Source: Alligator mississippiensis (Eukaryota; Chordata; Crocodylia; Alligatoridae). Taken from it: 64,000 nt of DNA. The position numbers and the translations under genes were made by a program. Positions 18,466 through 55,485 of the stretch are shown here, piece by piece (positions within the stretch are counted from its first letter, which is position 1; each line of letters opens with the position of its first letter). Location of the stretch: positions 24,495,001-24,559,000 of the forward strand of contig NC_081827.1 of assembly GCF_030867095.1 (NCBI RefSeq), given 5' to 3'. The notes under the pieces were generated by a model. That model did no database searches, was not told where the DNA came from, and saw only the letters and a program-made list of their open reading frames with translations.

Positions 18466-20464
18466 GGGCAGGGCTAGGGAAGAGACAGGCAGCCTCTCTT
18501 GGGTGGATCAGCTCCAAAGTGAAGTTCGATTTTCCCCCCTCCCAAACAGTGAATGTTTGTTGCGGGGAGGGGGAAAGAGGGGTGACTCACTTGTGGTGCT
18601 TTTCGGGAAGCACCATAAGTTACAGCGGGGAGCTGCTCGTCTTTCCGTGCCTACTGACCAATAAGAAGTAAAGTGCAGGAATGCTGGTAATTCTGGAGGG
18701 TTGATATTAAAATGCCCTTTGAGACCCCTGAGGTCTGCAAAAAACTGCTCACCGACAAAACTTTTTCATAGGAAATTCTATTTTGCACTGCAGGATATCT
18801 GCAACAAGTGGCTAATGCAGCTACTCTACTTTAGAGCATGCATAGCCAACATATGCAGTCTCTAGAATACAATGAGTGACAAGGCTTTGCAGAATTCCAA
18901 ATTGCTAACTTGCTTAGGCTTGGCAAGGCTTCAAAAAAGCAGAGAAGCTAACTGCAGAGAAGCTCCTCTCTCAGGATTGTCTGATGAACATGCTGAACAA
19001 GAAACAACTGCCTCCCCGCTGCATACCTCCTTCTTATCAGGGACAGGGCTCAAAACTCTAGGAAAAGACCGCAGCAAAGGACAAGACCAGTGTTGAAAAG
19101 CAGCAGCTGTAGGACACGTCAGGAACAACATGGGAAGTGGATGGAAAAAAAAACCTTCCCATCCTCCCTGGAGAGGTGTGCAGAGTAAGTGGGAGCAGGT
19201 GCTGAGGAACCAGTGGCACAGGGTGTGACTGATGGATGTTACAATCCAGATCAGGTCTAGGAAGGATTTGTGAGGAAACTGGGCAGGGAGCCAGAGCACT
19301 GACCCTGACGTGACAGCTGCAAGCTCCTATTTGCTTTAAAAAGGCATGCAAGGCCCTAGGCCCAAACAGTCTTAACTCCTGCTGAATGCTCCCTCCTCCC
19401 AGCCCAGGGAGCCAAATAAGCACTACTATTGTTGCACTTAGAGCTGTACCTTGTTATACCACTGTACTTACGGGATGTGAAATCTTACCCTTTCTTGCCA
19501 GCCTTAGTAAAAACAAAACCCTTTGCCATCATCATGCCTCCGATTGGTTACAGAGCCTGCCTGCTGAAGTTCCTGCAGCACTTGCTTCCAAGCCAGAGAA
19601 GACCCCAGCCCTGCACCAGCAAGTCGAGAGATCTCCATTTCTTGGAACCTGGCTGCCAAACAAAGCTTAGCAATTAAACCTGGTAGGTCAGACTTCTCTC
19701 CTGGGGCCCACGACAGGGTGAACAGAGCAGCAGTATCCCAACAGGGATGCTGCAAGTATTATGCCTTAAGGAGAAACAAAATGCCTTCTAAAACTTCTTT
19801 GCACACAGGGTGACCATGCAGGCAGTAAGTTAAAGTATTTGAAAAGTCAGCATATAACAAGCTTGGCTCCTCCTTAACTAGTCATTGCCCTACCTTGCTC
19901 TACCCCTTTGAAGGGGAATACCAGCCATCAGTCTCTGAATCTCAAAGAACAGTTAGTGGGCAGACAGGAAATGGGAAATGTTCTTGGAAACTTCCTGGAT
20001 ACCTGACACATGGAAGATACCAACTTCTGGTTGCTTTTTTAAATGAAAATTTCATAATTTTTCAAGGAGGAAGCAAGATTTACCACCTGAGACCCTGCTC
20101 CTGCTTTTGTGTGAGCTAATTTGCATTGCAAAGGCAGGCAGAGATACCTCTCCACAAAGATTCCTGCCCAGAAGAGCATTCATTCCACCTTCTGCTCTTC
20201 TGTGAAATATGAAACATCATAACCAGAAGGAAATAGGATTCTATGTCCTGCTTACCACCAGACAATTTTGAGGTAAAAAGATTTTTCCAACTTTTCTCTG
20301 AGCCTAATCTGCACGAAATGAACTGTTCCAAACAGGAGACTTTGCCACACCTGCAGCAGGTGAAATATGAATTTTAATTTCTACCTAAGAGAACTTTTAC
20401 AATCTTTGCAATCTCCTATGCCAGATGAAGCGTGCCTGTAAATTTGCAAATAAAGATTTTTTTT
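18466..20464. other. Intergenic DNA, nothing identified
   Basis: Unique-looking sequence between PSMC2 and SLC26A5. Short frames exist but none has a recognisable domain or coding pattern. Confidence 0.5.
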
Positions 20465-20560
20465 TAGGTTTTTTTTGCAAATGTCTAGTTGATCTAATAA
20501 AAGATACCACCTCTGCCATCAGTTTTGATTCTTTGGTGGAACCTTCCTCACCCGTGCATC
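20465..20560 (+). mobile_element. Penelope-like terminal fragment
   Basis: Contains GATCTAATAAAAGATACCAC, the reverse complement of the tail motif seen at 9060, followed by a CTTCCTCA stretch. The orientation is opposite to the 9 kb copy. Confidence 0.6.
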
Positions 20561-23500
20561 AGAATAAGGGGTCAGAATAATAGGCCCCTGCCATGGGGAG
20601 AAATACAGAAAACCTAACTTAATAGATATCACTGTGGCTGTTTATCCATTCGATCACCAATTCAACAAAGAACTTAATGGTTTAAGTTTGTTTCTGTGAA
20701 GCTAATGAAATGTAAAGGATAGACATTTGAATACAGAGCCTACTCAATCTGTGAGCTTTCCATGGGCCAATATTTGTGGACGCTCACAGAAAAACAATTT
20801 CACGAGCTCTCATGAAAAAAAAGCGGATAAAAAATCTTGTCTATTATGATTTTAAAAACATTGGGAGTTGCTAAGTTTTGTGGAAAACTAAATAAATTCC
20901 CAAATTCTGCTAAAAATTGGGGCTTATTTGCTTTGTGGAAGAAATAGATCTTAAAAGTAAATGGGAAAAAAGTTTCCAGTCTCAGCTCTTCTAGCGTAAA
21001 GCGATCTCACTTCCTCCCCAACCTGCTGCTTTGTTTCCAGCCAGATCTTGGCTGGGCCTGCCTCTCATCCCCTGCATCTGTCACATTGTTAGCAGAGATG
21101 CATTGGTAGACTGGTTTCCTCTTCCTTAACTAAACTTATGTCTTAGCTAATTTTACATGGGTCTGTGCCTTACTTCTTACTTCCCCAGGTCTTGCTTTCT
21201 TTTTCTGGGTGCAGGCAGGGGCTGCAAAACTGAGCATGGCATGTCCTGGGTTCAAGATGAAGCACACCAGGTGAGTAGATGCCCCTCCAGGCAGTTGGTG
21301 TGAAGGCCCGGTGTGTGGTCATCCCAGTCCCAGTAGCCCGTGTTGAAAGGGACTGATGCCTGCTCGGTACAAGCTGGGGTGCAGCTACACTTGGAAGCAG
21401 AAGCCGCAAGCTATGGTGATGAGAGGGGAACTTTGTATAACCTCAGACCTGCTCCCTCCATAGCTGGAGTCTGTAAGTTGGATCTTGGCAATTCAACATG
21501 TGGGACTAAAGGGTTTTCAGTGAAGCAATGCACCCTGTTACCAGATTCCTTGCTCTTCTTCAGCAGCTCCAGCACTCAGCTAATTGTGTGCAGCCATGAA
21601 TACCTAGGATTACTGTGTACACCCTCTATATCTTTGCTAAGAGATGAAGATACCAACTTGCCACTTGCTGTTGGTTTCAACAGTGACACCACCCCAACCT
21701 CCAGGACAAAATCAAGATGTCTAAGGTGCAAAATGACTTACAGCTGGCAGAGGAGAGAAGGTAGCAGGATAAAGTGAGTTGTTTTTTAACATCTAGTATG
21801 TCCTCAGTTATCTGTACCCCTATAGAAGACAGCTGAAAAAATCCTTTTTATAACTCTGTTCCTTTGCATAAGTGAGATGGTTACAAGTTATTGTGTCAAA
21901 TTTAAAAGTAGAGGTGTAGTACTGTGTTAAAGCTTAAAAGAGCAGTGTACAGTGTCAGACTTCAGATTCACAGGGCTCTTTAAAAAAAAAAAACCCAAAA
22001 AACCACATTGCCATCTGGATCACAGGATGCAATGCATCTGAACCGGCAAGTCATGAATTTAAGGGCCAATAACACGGATTTGGCTTTAAAATGAGGTGCA
22101 TAGATTAGGGATAGTGGGACAGTTGTTGGGTGACTATGAGCTCCCAGTGGCATGTGGCTGTGGAAAAAAGCTAGTGCAATTCTAGGATGTCTTTACAAAT
22201 ATATTTGTTAGGTGAATATAACGGAGGCAAGAGAGTGCCTTTCAGCTGAAAAGCACTGACAAAAGCTCAAATGGCTATGAGCTGTCTGTGAGCAAATTAG
22301 GAGTAGAAATGAGAAGATTTATAAGAGAGAAGCAAAGTTTTAGGACGGTTGGGGGTGGGGAGGGAGGGTCAAAGAGCTTGACTCGCTTCGGGATTGAACA
22401 CTGCAGGGATAACAGGATGGAGCAAGGAGTTCCTGGCTCAACAGGTGGCATTTGTGACATGTTGGGGTACAGAGGTACCGCTTCCTGGCTGGTAGGTGGC
22501 TGGCAGTCCCATGCTCAGTGCTTTGCTGATCCCCTGTAGGAGCCAGCAATGAATCTTGTCCCCTTTGTGAGTAATTGTGGATCCTGTGACCAAAGGTTTT
22601 TGTGATGACACAACTATACGGCTGATTCAGTGAGACAAACTTGATCAGACAAGCTTTTAGGCATGTCTTCCTTAGTTGACTTGAGGTTTTTACTTTTCTG
22701 CTCAGGGGCACATCAATTGTCAAACTTTGAGTCAGGATGGAATTTTTCCCACTAGGTCGGGTCGATGCGGTCATTGCGGGGTGCAGGGAGGGGCAGGGCA
22801 GTGGTGGCTGCAGCCTGGGAAGAAGAGTGTGGCTCTCTCTTCCTGGGATCTTCAGAGCACAGAAGTCCTGGTCAATGGCAGTGTCACCAGCACTTCTGCT
22901 TTTGCCTGCGCTGCCCTTTGGGGTGTGCTTGATGTTTTGGAGTTTGAGATTTGTAGTTGTGTGCAAGGGGCTGGAAGACTAGTCTGGTCCAGGGGAATCC
23001 TTGGGAAACGGCTGCCTGTGAGTGCAGGCAAATAGCTTCAGCGGCTCAGGATGCCTCTGGCAGGCCTGCGTTCCTGATGCATGGTTACAAAGCGGACAGT
23101 GACCAGGTCTTTGGTGGTAGAAGACCAAGAAGCAAGGAGCTTTATTTGCAGCAGAGGTGAGTTGTGTTTCATTTAGGCAGATTGTGCTGAAACTAAGGGT
23201 AGCAAGGCACAGCAGCAGGCTCAGAGAAGGTTTTAAGAAGGGACTGAATACACTCCTGCCAGGGTTCGTTTAGGCAGACATGTCTCAATCAGGGCATGGC
23301 CCAGAGTTAGTGAGGTCTTTACTGTGTATCGGATTCAGCCAGGAAGTGAGACAGCGCTGACAAAACAGGAGCAGCAGAGTATAAGGCCTGAGGGTGTGGG
23401 TTAGTCACCCCTCTGCTGTGGGCAGACGTCATGGAGGAGAACATCACTCCTGGAGCAGAGTCTGCCATCAAGCAACGCTGTGTGAAAGTGAAGCTTTGTC

Positions 23501-24036
23501 CAGGCCGGCAGAGAATAGGGGCCGAGTCAGCTGGCAAGCACCCACAAAGCCACAGTGGGAATGAGTGAAATCCTCGTGGGATGAGGTGTGGTTGGAAATA
23601 GAACAAAGTGCTTGGCCTAAGCGTGTGTGCAAGTGTCTGAGCAGCTGGGGAGCAAACCCGCAACAGCTGCAGCTCCATGGGGTTGGAGTGGCAGAGGTCA
23701 TGAGCGACTGGTGCCTCCTGAGACTGGGGGGGCACAATCTGTGGGCGGCAGCATCGGGGTGGCGACTGCCTGCCTGCAGAACCCAGTGTTGGCAGCTGGG
23801 GAAGGGGGGTGGGGGGGATGGTTGCAAGCAGTGTTTGGCGACAGCAGCAGGGGGTTGGGGGTGGCGAACAGTGACCACCCGCAGAAGCTGGCGGTGGCCA
23901 TGGCCAGTCTCAGGGGTGGCATTTCCGTTTTTTTAAGGAAGCTTTGGGTAAATGGTTGCTTGCTAATTCAGGGACCTGAAGTTGATAACCTGGGAGGCCT
24001 TTTCTACTCAGGTATCCCAAGCTCCTGTGCATTGTT
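20561..24036. other. Intergenic DNA, no gene recognised
   Basis: AT-rich to about 22.3 kb, then G-rich to 23.9 kb. Frames of 100-208 codons in the G-rich part overlap each other on both strands and show no known domain. I cannot assign repeats here. Confidence 0.5.
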
Positions 24037-27000
24037 TCATAGATTGTAGTGGGCAGGGACCACAATGGATCATCATGTCCGACCCCCTGCCCCTGGCAGG
24101 AAAGAGGACCAAGGTCAGATGACCCCAGCCAGGTGACTATCTAGCCTCCTCTTGAAGACCTCCAAGCTAGGTGATAACACCACCTCTCTTGGAAGCCCAT
24201 TCCAGATCCTGGCCACCCTTACTGTGAAAAATTTCTTCCTAATATCTAACCTAAATCCACTCTCAATTAGTTTACACCCGTTATTCCTAGTCACTCCCTG
24301 GGGCGCCTTAGTAAACAGCGCTTCCCCTATTGCCCGTTGGCCTCCCTTAATAAATGTATAGGCGGCCACAAGATCTCCCCTCGGCTGTCTCTTGTGAAGG
24401 CTGAAGCGATTCAGCTCTCTCAACCTCCCCCCGTAGGGTCTATCTCAAAGGCCACTAATCATGCAAGTGGCCCTCCTCTGGACCCTCTCAAGATTCCCTG
24501 CATCCTTCTTGAAGTGCGGCGCCCAAAACTGGACGCAGTACTCCAACTGTGGCCTGACCAGTGCCGCATAAAGGGGGAGCATCACCTCCTTTGTTCTATT
24601 AGTCATGCACCTGCTAATGCACAACAAGGTACGATTGGCCTTGTTGATGGCCTCGTTACACTGCCGGCTCATGTTCATCTTGGAGTCAGTTATGACTCCA
24701 AGATCCCTCTCTCCTTCTCAGCAGCTCGGAGGCACACTCCCCAACCTATAGGTGTGCTGGGGGTTCCTCCTTCCCAGATGGAGTACCTTACATTATCTTT
24801 ATTAAATTGCATCCTAGTTCTCTCTGCCCATTGATCCAACCTGTCCAGGTCAGCCTGAATCTGCTCCCTGCCCTCCGGTGTACTAACTTTGCCCCATAAC
24901 TTGGTATCATCAGCAAACTTGGAGAGGGTGCTCTCCACACCCTTGTCCAAATTGCTGATGAAGATATTAAATAATATTGGTCCGAGGACCGAACCCTGCG
25001 GGACCCCACTGCCCACCTCCCTCCAGGCCAAGAAGGAACCATCCACCACCACTCTCTGGGTGCGGTCCCTAAGCCAGTTGGCCACCCACCTGATCGTGTA
25101 GGCATCCACTCCACAGTCTGCTAGCTTCCTAATGAGGATAGGGTGCAAAACTGTGTCGAAGGCCTTCCTAAAGTCCAGGAATATGACATCACCCTTGCTC
25201 CCACGTCCAGGCAGTGTGTGACCTGGTCATAGAAGGCTACAAGGTTTGTCAGGCAGGATCTACCTGTGACAAACCCATGCTGGTTTCCCCTCAGCATCGT
25301 TTCCCCTGCTGGGCCAGCACAAATGTGTTCTTTGATTATTTCTCTAGCATTTTCCCAGGAATAGAGGTAAGACTGACTGGTTTAAAGTTACCCAGCTCAT
25401 CCCTTCTCCCTTTCTTGAAAATGGGCACCACATTGGCCCTTCTCCAGTCCTCAGGGACCTGGCCGGAGCACCACGAGTGCGCGAACAGCTGTGCCAGTGG
25501 CTCAGCTATGACACTGGCCAATTCTTTCAGCAGCCGTGGATGGAGGTCATCCGGGCCTGCTGACTTGTACCCATCCAGCTGCTCCAGGAGCTCCTTACCT
25601 ATTTCAGAACTAACCGTAGGTGGACTGGTGCCATGTGGACATCCATCAATGATCGAGGTGGGGGAATTGGCTTGGTCGGTACACAGAAATACTGAAGCAA
25701 AGAACTCACTGAAGAGCTCTGCTTTTTTCCCCGCGTCAACCACCAACTGTCCTGATTTGTCCTGCAGGGGCCCTATGTTGCTCTGAGCTTTCCTTTTGCC
25801 TGCTATATACCTGAAGAAGGACTTTTTATTGTCCTTCATTGTTGAAGCCAGCCTGAGCTCAAGCCCCGCCTTGGCCTGTCTAACTGATTCCCTGCAATAG
25901 TGCGCCAGGGAGATATTCCTCCTCGGTGGCTGCTCCCTGTTTCCATTGCCTATGCATCTCTTTCTTTGCCCCCAGACTCTCCTGGAGTTCCCTGTTCAGC
26001 CAAGGGGGCTTTTTTGTCCCCTTACCTCCCTTCCTACATAATGCGATAGACTCTTTTTGAAACCCAAGGATCACTCCCTTGAGATACCTCCAACCCTCCT
26101 GGACCCCCATTTGCTCTATGTCCTTGAGTTGCATCCCCTCACTAACTAGCCTTCTAAGCTTGCTGAAGTTGGCCCTTCTGAAGTCCAACACCTTAGCCCC
26201 ACTAGTTACTTTACCCACCCTTTGCTGGATAGTGAACTCAACCAAGTGATGGTCACTATCTCCCAGGCTACCATGAACTCACATGTTCCCCACAAGATCA
26301 TCCCCTGTTGCTAAGACTAGGTTAAGCAAGGCGCTACCCCTGGTGGGACTAGACACCACCTGGGTTAGGTGGAGGTCCTGCACATAGTGCAAGAACCTCC
26401 ATGAGTGGCTTGTTTTAGCTGTCTGCTCCTTCCAGCAGATATCTGGGTAGTTTAGATCTCCCACACCCACCGCCTTCCTTGCCTGTGTGGCGTCTGCTAG
26501 TTGCCAAGAGAATACATCATCTAGCTCTTGATCCTGATGAGGAGGCCTGTAGTAGACCCCCACAACCAAGTCCTTTTCCCCTGGCCCCCCCGGATCCTGA
26601 CCCACAATGCCTCGGTGTTCCCCTTCTCCACCCCCACCTTAACGGTGGAAGACGTATACTGCTCCTTAACATAGAGTGCTACCCCCCCCACTTTTTCCCC
26701 ACTCTGTCACGCTTATATAACCTATACCCCTCAATGCTTACCGCCCAGTCATGTGTAGAATCCCACCATGTCTCGGTTAGTCCAACTAAGTCATACTGGG
26801 TGCTAGCAAGCAAGAGCGTGAGCTCCTTCTGCTTGTTCCCCATACTCCTGGCATTTGTATAATGACATTTTAGTCCCCCAAAGGGGGCTATTGGTGCCCC
26901 TGTGCCTTGATGGTGTGTGTTCCCTTTATTACTTACCTGGTGCGATCTGGCGCCTTGTTTGTGGCTTACCAACCCTGGGCTCTCTTCGACCACCAGTTCC

Positions 27001-27365
27001 CTGACCCTCGTCGAGCCTAGTTTAAAGCTCTTCGGAGGAGATCAGCCAACCTGCGGGCGAACAGATACTTACCTCTGGGAGACAGGTATAACAAGAGCTT
27101 CAAAAGTGATTGGAGAATCTGATTTTTTTTTTGAGACAGTGTCTGTGGGTAGAGACTCATAGCTGGGCCCTGTGTGATTCTCTTCAACACACTGCTAAAA
27201 AAACCTTCGGTCTGAGTCCCCCCAAGACATCTTCAACTCGCTCACCTCAGGTGCCGTGTCCACCCCACATCCAGTTGTACCGCGCTTCGTGCAGACACTG
27301 CAGCCGCACATTCTGGAAGGCAGCAGGAAGCCTACAGATTTGCATGAGCAACTCTCTTCCAATAT
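24037..27365 (-). mobile_element. CR1 LINE, most of ORF2 recognisable
   Basis: Read on the minus strand from 27 kb down. Endonuclease start CHYTNARSMGNKQKEL and LVGLTETWWDSTHDW (26993-26679), and more endonuclease (VGVYYRPPHQD, 26605-26279). Then an ORF2 linker, reverse transcriptase with FKPVSLTSIPGKMLEK (25839-25336), [15 protein letters not shown] and FADDTKLWG (25148-24690), thumb and C-terminal segments (24678-24115), and the 3' tail with CATAGA near 24040. The frame shifts at several points between these blocks, so it cannot make full-length ORF2. Only a fragment that may be ORF1 remains at 27.2-27.4 kb. It is the longest mobile element in the window. Confidence 0.92.
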
Positions 27366-27370
27366 GGGTG

Positions 27371-27818
27371 TGTCCAGATGAGCACGAACGTGTGATACGT
27401 GGTGCTGCAGACCCATCTACTGTGCCACAAACCGCACATGCAGGTGTTCTTCATGCTGCTAGCAGCATGGAGGGGATGGGGAGGTGGAGGGGGTTTGACC
27501 CCCAGGAGATGTGTCAAAAACATCCCACACCAACAAAAAGCTGGGCAGCACACATGGCGGCAGCATGTGCCACCCAAGTCTGGAGTCTGGCTGGCCAGTC
27601 ACACTCCAGTTGCCAGCCAGGCTTCCTGCCACAGCTGCAGCCCCAGGAGACCCCCAGGACAGGCTGCTGGGGCCAGCACAGTTGCTACTGTACCCCGCTT
27701 GGGGTAATCTGCTGCGAGGCACATGTGACATGGGCATTCCCTGGGGACAAGCAGCTGTGACACAAAGGAAAACAAACTTGTCCCCTGGGAAACAAATGTC
27801 TGTGCTCATGTGACTATG
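27371..27818. mobile_element. TIR element, family 1 copy A
   Basis: Starts TGTCCAGATGAGCAC and ends GTCTGTGCTCATGTGAC, inverted relatives. Interior blocks (GGTGCTGCAGACC, CCCCCAGGAGATG, GCTGCAGCC, GACAAGCA) reappear in reverse order and strand at 58805-59267. No transposase frame seen. It abuts the 5' end of the CR1. Confidence 0.7.
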
Positions 27819-29673
27819 TAACAAACCTACTCGTAGCCTATCAACTTTGGACATGCACCTAGGAAATGAAGAGCCCTTGGTTCTCATCCTTGCTTACTGG
27901 CTTGTTGTGGTATTTTGCTGGGCTAAGAGCCATAACTACTAGACTATTGGGCTAAAAGGTAGCTGCTACTGTCCCTCTGACACTCCCATTTTGGTGTCAG
28001 TCACTGCTCAGGTTCATTTCTTGTTCATGCACTTGGGATCTGTGCAGATTTTTTGCCCTCTCCAAAGAGCAGCAGGAGCATAAGGGAGTGAGAGCAGCCT
28101 TCAAATGTCTTGCTGGCTGCTTTGGTTTACTCCTGAACAAGCTCAGAACAAGGCTGCACAGAGGGTATTGTACAGAACTTTTCAGACTACAACAAGCACC
28201 TACATGAAAGTTGAGAAACTGAGGTGCCCAAGTCTCTTTCAGGATGTTTGGTGGGGGTTGACTAGGAGGTGGCTGCTTACTGACTTGGGTGCATAAAAAA
28301 AACAGAAGTAGCACTTTGGGCCTTAGAGACTTAACGGTATTTGTATCCTTGCCTTTAGCAGATACATCTACAGAGCCACCCCCTTTTTCCCCAACTTAAA
28401 CAGTATTCCAGGACTTACGTTGTCTGACCCACTTTATTTTGGCTGTTGACAGAGACTATTTTGACACTGACTGAAGAAATTGTACAGATAAAAACTGAAG
28501 CTGCAACAAGCTAGAAGTAGAAAAATATACTATATGTAGATATAAAGGATTGTTCAACAAATTAACATTACAAAATTATTTTTTTCAGAAGTCACTTAAA
28601 ATAAAAAAGTTGCAATCCCATTCAATTAAACCTTTACATTCTAGCCAAAGGTTTCGTTCCTGATACAAATGTTGCCTCTCATTGCTGTCAGGTAGGTGAG
28701 TGGAAAGGAAAACTTATCTCTTGGCCCCTTGCTATGTGCAACATGGCTCACGCACTGCAAGCTCTGATCCATGCAGATTGAAAGAAACTAAATCCTGACC
28801 TACTTCTGCAGAACAGAGCCATATGAATTCCCCTACTGCCCATGGCCACTGCTGTGATGGAGCTAAATGGAAGATCACCGAACACTGAAACCTGATTCTC
28901 TTTGCACTGTTTCTGTTCTGAGCCCCACACAAATGATAGAGCCAGCCAGGCCTGTCCAGCCCTGAAATCACATCAGCTGGATCAAAACAGCATTTTACTC
29001 CACTATCTTAACAGATCAGCTGCAGCTGAGGCTTCTCTAACACTATTTTGCAAAGCACTTGACAGAGGGCACATACTGTATGCAGTGCATGGGCTGGACT
29101 TGGTGCTGCGAGCAGCGCAGGGAGTTGGTTTGATGTGTGTTCTGCCAGCAGTGCCCCCACCAGACCCACCCTGACCAGGCCCCAGACTGTCCACGAGCAC
29201 TGGAGCCAGCACACGGCGCTGGGCTAGTCAGGAGGCCACATGTAGCCCATGTCCCAGACCCAATGTCAACTGCAGTGCTGGGTCCAACCCACACACTGCA
29301 TGCAGCTTGCACACTGTGCTGGCTTCATGTGCACAGCAAGCCCTGGGGTGGGTGCATGCTGCATGTGGTTTGGGGAACTAGACTTGCGGTGTGCACTGCA
29401 AGTGGCGCAGGGGGCCAGCATGGGGCCTGCGATAAACTGCCAGGCCGGCCTTATATGTTCTGGCCCTGGAGCCAGTGGGCAGAGCTGGTCCAGCACAGGT
29501 GCCTCATGCAGTGTACAGGGTCAGTCTAAGACCCACAGGCTGGATCCAGCCTGCAGGATGCATGTTTGACGCCCCTGCTTTAAACAGATTGGACAGGGTC
29601 CATGTGTTCCCATTTAAGATGTTTTTAAACAAGCCTGGTCATAGCCCATTAAACCTCAAATCTTTGCTATAGG
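27819..29673. other. Intergenic DNA with a hAT-like right end near 29575
   Basis: 27.8-28.98 kb is unremarkable. 28.98-29.57 kb is GC-rich, contains CAGGCTGGATCCAGCCTGCAG, and ends TTTGACGCCCCTG, similar to the right end at 30050. I could not find its left end. No gene is supported. TTTATT at 28433-28438 would read AATAAA on the minus strand but is 2.5 kb past the SLC26A5 stop. Confidence 0.45.
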
Positions 29674-29674
29674 A

Positions 29675-29860
29675 CAGTGGCTGGCAACCTTTTCTGGCTC
29701 TGGCCCAGAATGGCTCACCTCAGGTCAAAGAAGGGTGGGTACTAGGACCTGCCTCCAGATGGTTCATCTTCCCGCTGTGGTATGGAGAGCGCCCACAGCA
29801 TTCCCACATCCACAGGATGGACCCAATAGTTCTGGGGGGATCATAGGTTGCCAGCCTCTA
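29675..29860. mobile_element. hAT-like MITE
   Basis: Starts CAGTGGCTGGCAACC and ends AGGTTGCCAGCCTCTA, inverted relatives. Its right end runs directly into the target site of the next element. Confidence 0.6.
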
Positions 29861-29863
29861 GGG

Positions 29864-30050
29864 CAGGGACGGGCAATTATTTTGGGTGGATGGCCGCTTA
29901 ATGAATTTTGGCAAGCCATCAAGGGCCGCATGACAGGCAGCCAGTAGCAGATAAATATTAATTTTCTAAATTTTTTAGGGGCCCCATAGGACGGACAGAA
30001 TGGCCTGGTGGACTGCATCCAGCCCACAGGCTGCATTTTACCCACCCCTG
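29864..30050. mobile_element. hAT-like MITE, perfect target duplication
   Basis: A 187-bp element starting CAGGGACGGGCAATT and ending TTTTACCCACCCCTG. The flanks CTCTAGGG at 29856-29863 and 30051-30058 are identical. The left target copy is made partly of the end of the preceding hAT element, so this one inserted later. Confidence 0.88.
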
Positions 30051-30920
30051 CTCTAGGGGGATAGAATCATCACCCCCTGAGTTTTACAGCATAGGTGTGA
30101 CTTGAATGTATTGGCTAGTAGTAACCATGCTATCCTGACTATGAAAATGTATTCCATTCCACTTAAACAATGAGACTTTGATTTGAAATGCAATTGAAAA
30201 TAGGGCAAGAGAGACTAAGGAAGTTGGGCATTTTGAGACAATTCAGATATAAAAACAGGACCACTGTTCGTACCATCCAGGTAAAAAAAGGAGCAGCTAT
30301 GCCACTAGCATGAAAAGTCACTAATCCAGTCAGCAAACTGGCTTCATTTTACATAAGCACCTGCTAGACATAGATATTGGCATCAGTGTTTTACAGTGAG
30401 TTAAGAACATCCTTTGAAGACACTGGTACAGTGTATTACATTGGCAATTGCAGAACATTTGTTTTCTGCAAGATCCCACTTAACTAGAAGCAGTGAATTA
30501 AAGTGCATATTTCATCATGAGGCCGTTGGAATGTCAACTTGTTCACGCTGCACTCCACACATCTTCCGGTTTTGTCCGCACCTAAGTAGGTGTGATAATG
30601 TTTGCCATAGTTCTAAGTGTTAAACTGCACCCCCCTACACTGATTCTCTAACACTGACCGCAGCAAAACACATGTTTTCAGCCTTGTGTAATTAAATGTT
30701 TCCCTGTTGGTTCAGGTCCTACCTGGAAAGAGTACAGTTGAAAAGTTTGAAGGCTTCCAAGTCCTCATTTGTTATTCCTGCACAAACAATTCCCACTCCC
30801 TCCCATAGAATATACCAGTAGATGTAAAAAGCCTCAGGCTCTGTTTAAAATGTGCAAATTAAATGTTGGAAGAGAGTCTCTGTCTGCACAATTCTGAGAA
30901 CACAGATATCTGGGTGTGAC

Positions 30921-55238
<24,318 letters not shown>

Positions 55239-55403
55239 GGTTTGCGTCAATGATCAGGAACAGAAGAACAGCTTTAAATCTCCACCAAGAAGCCCAAACC
55301 TAACACAGACAAAAGCAGAGTTTTATCATTCAATGCTATTTTTATTCTTTGAACATCTGGTTTGGGGCATCTTTCAAAAATGCTTCAGAAAAGTGTTTTT
55401 CAG

Positions 55404-55406
<3 letters not shown>

Positions 55407-55461
<55 letters not shown>

Positions 55462-55485
55462 GAGAGAGAGAGAGAGAGAGAGAGA
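55407..55485 (+). repeat. (TG)n-(AG)n compound microsatellite
   Basis: About 25 TG units followed by AAAG and about 13 AG units. It sits just upstream of the SLC26A5 first coding exon, in the inferred 5' intron. On the gene's strand it reads as CT then CA repeats. Confidence 0.98.

Noticed and set aside
16374-18671. Open frames of 100-197 codons downstream of PSMC2
   Set aside because: Caused by GC-rich repeat sequence and a palindrome. Both strands are equally open and no domain or splice structure is seen.
22340-22966. 208-codon minus-strand frame
   Set aside because: Mixed composition, no recognisable family, overlapped by plus-strand frames. Probably chance in G-rich DNA.
23319-24049. 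Overlapping 120-140-codon frames on both strands
   Set aside because: Strand-symmetric openness in G-rich DNA, with no conserved motif.
24115-26993. Apparent cluster of minus-strand genes
   Set aside because: All are pieces of one CR1 ORF2 (endonuclease and reverse transcriptase), not host genes.
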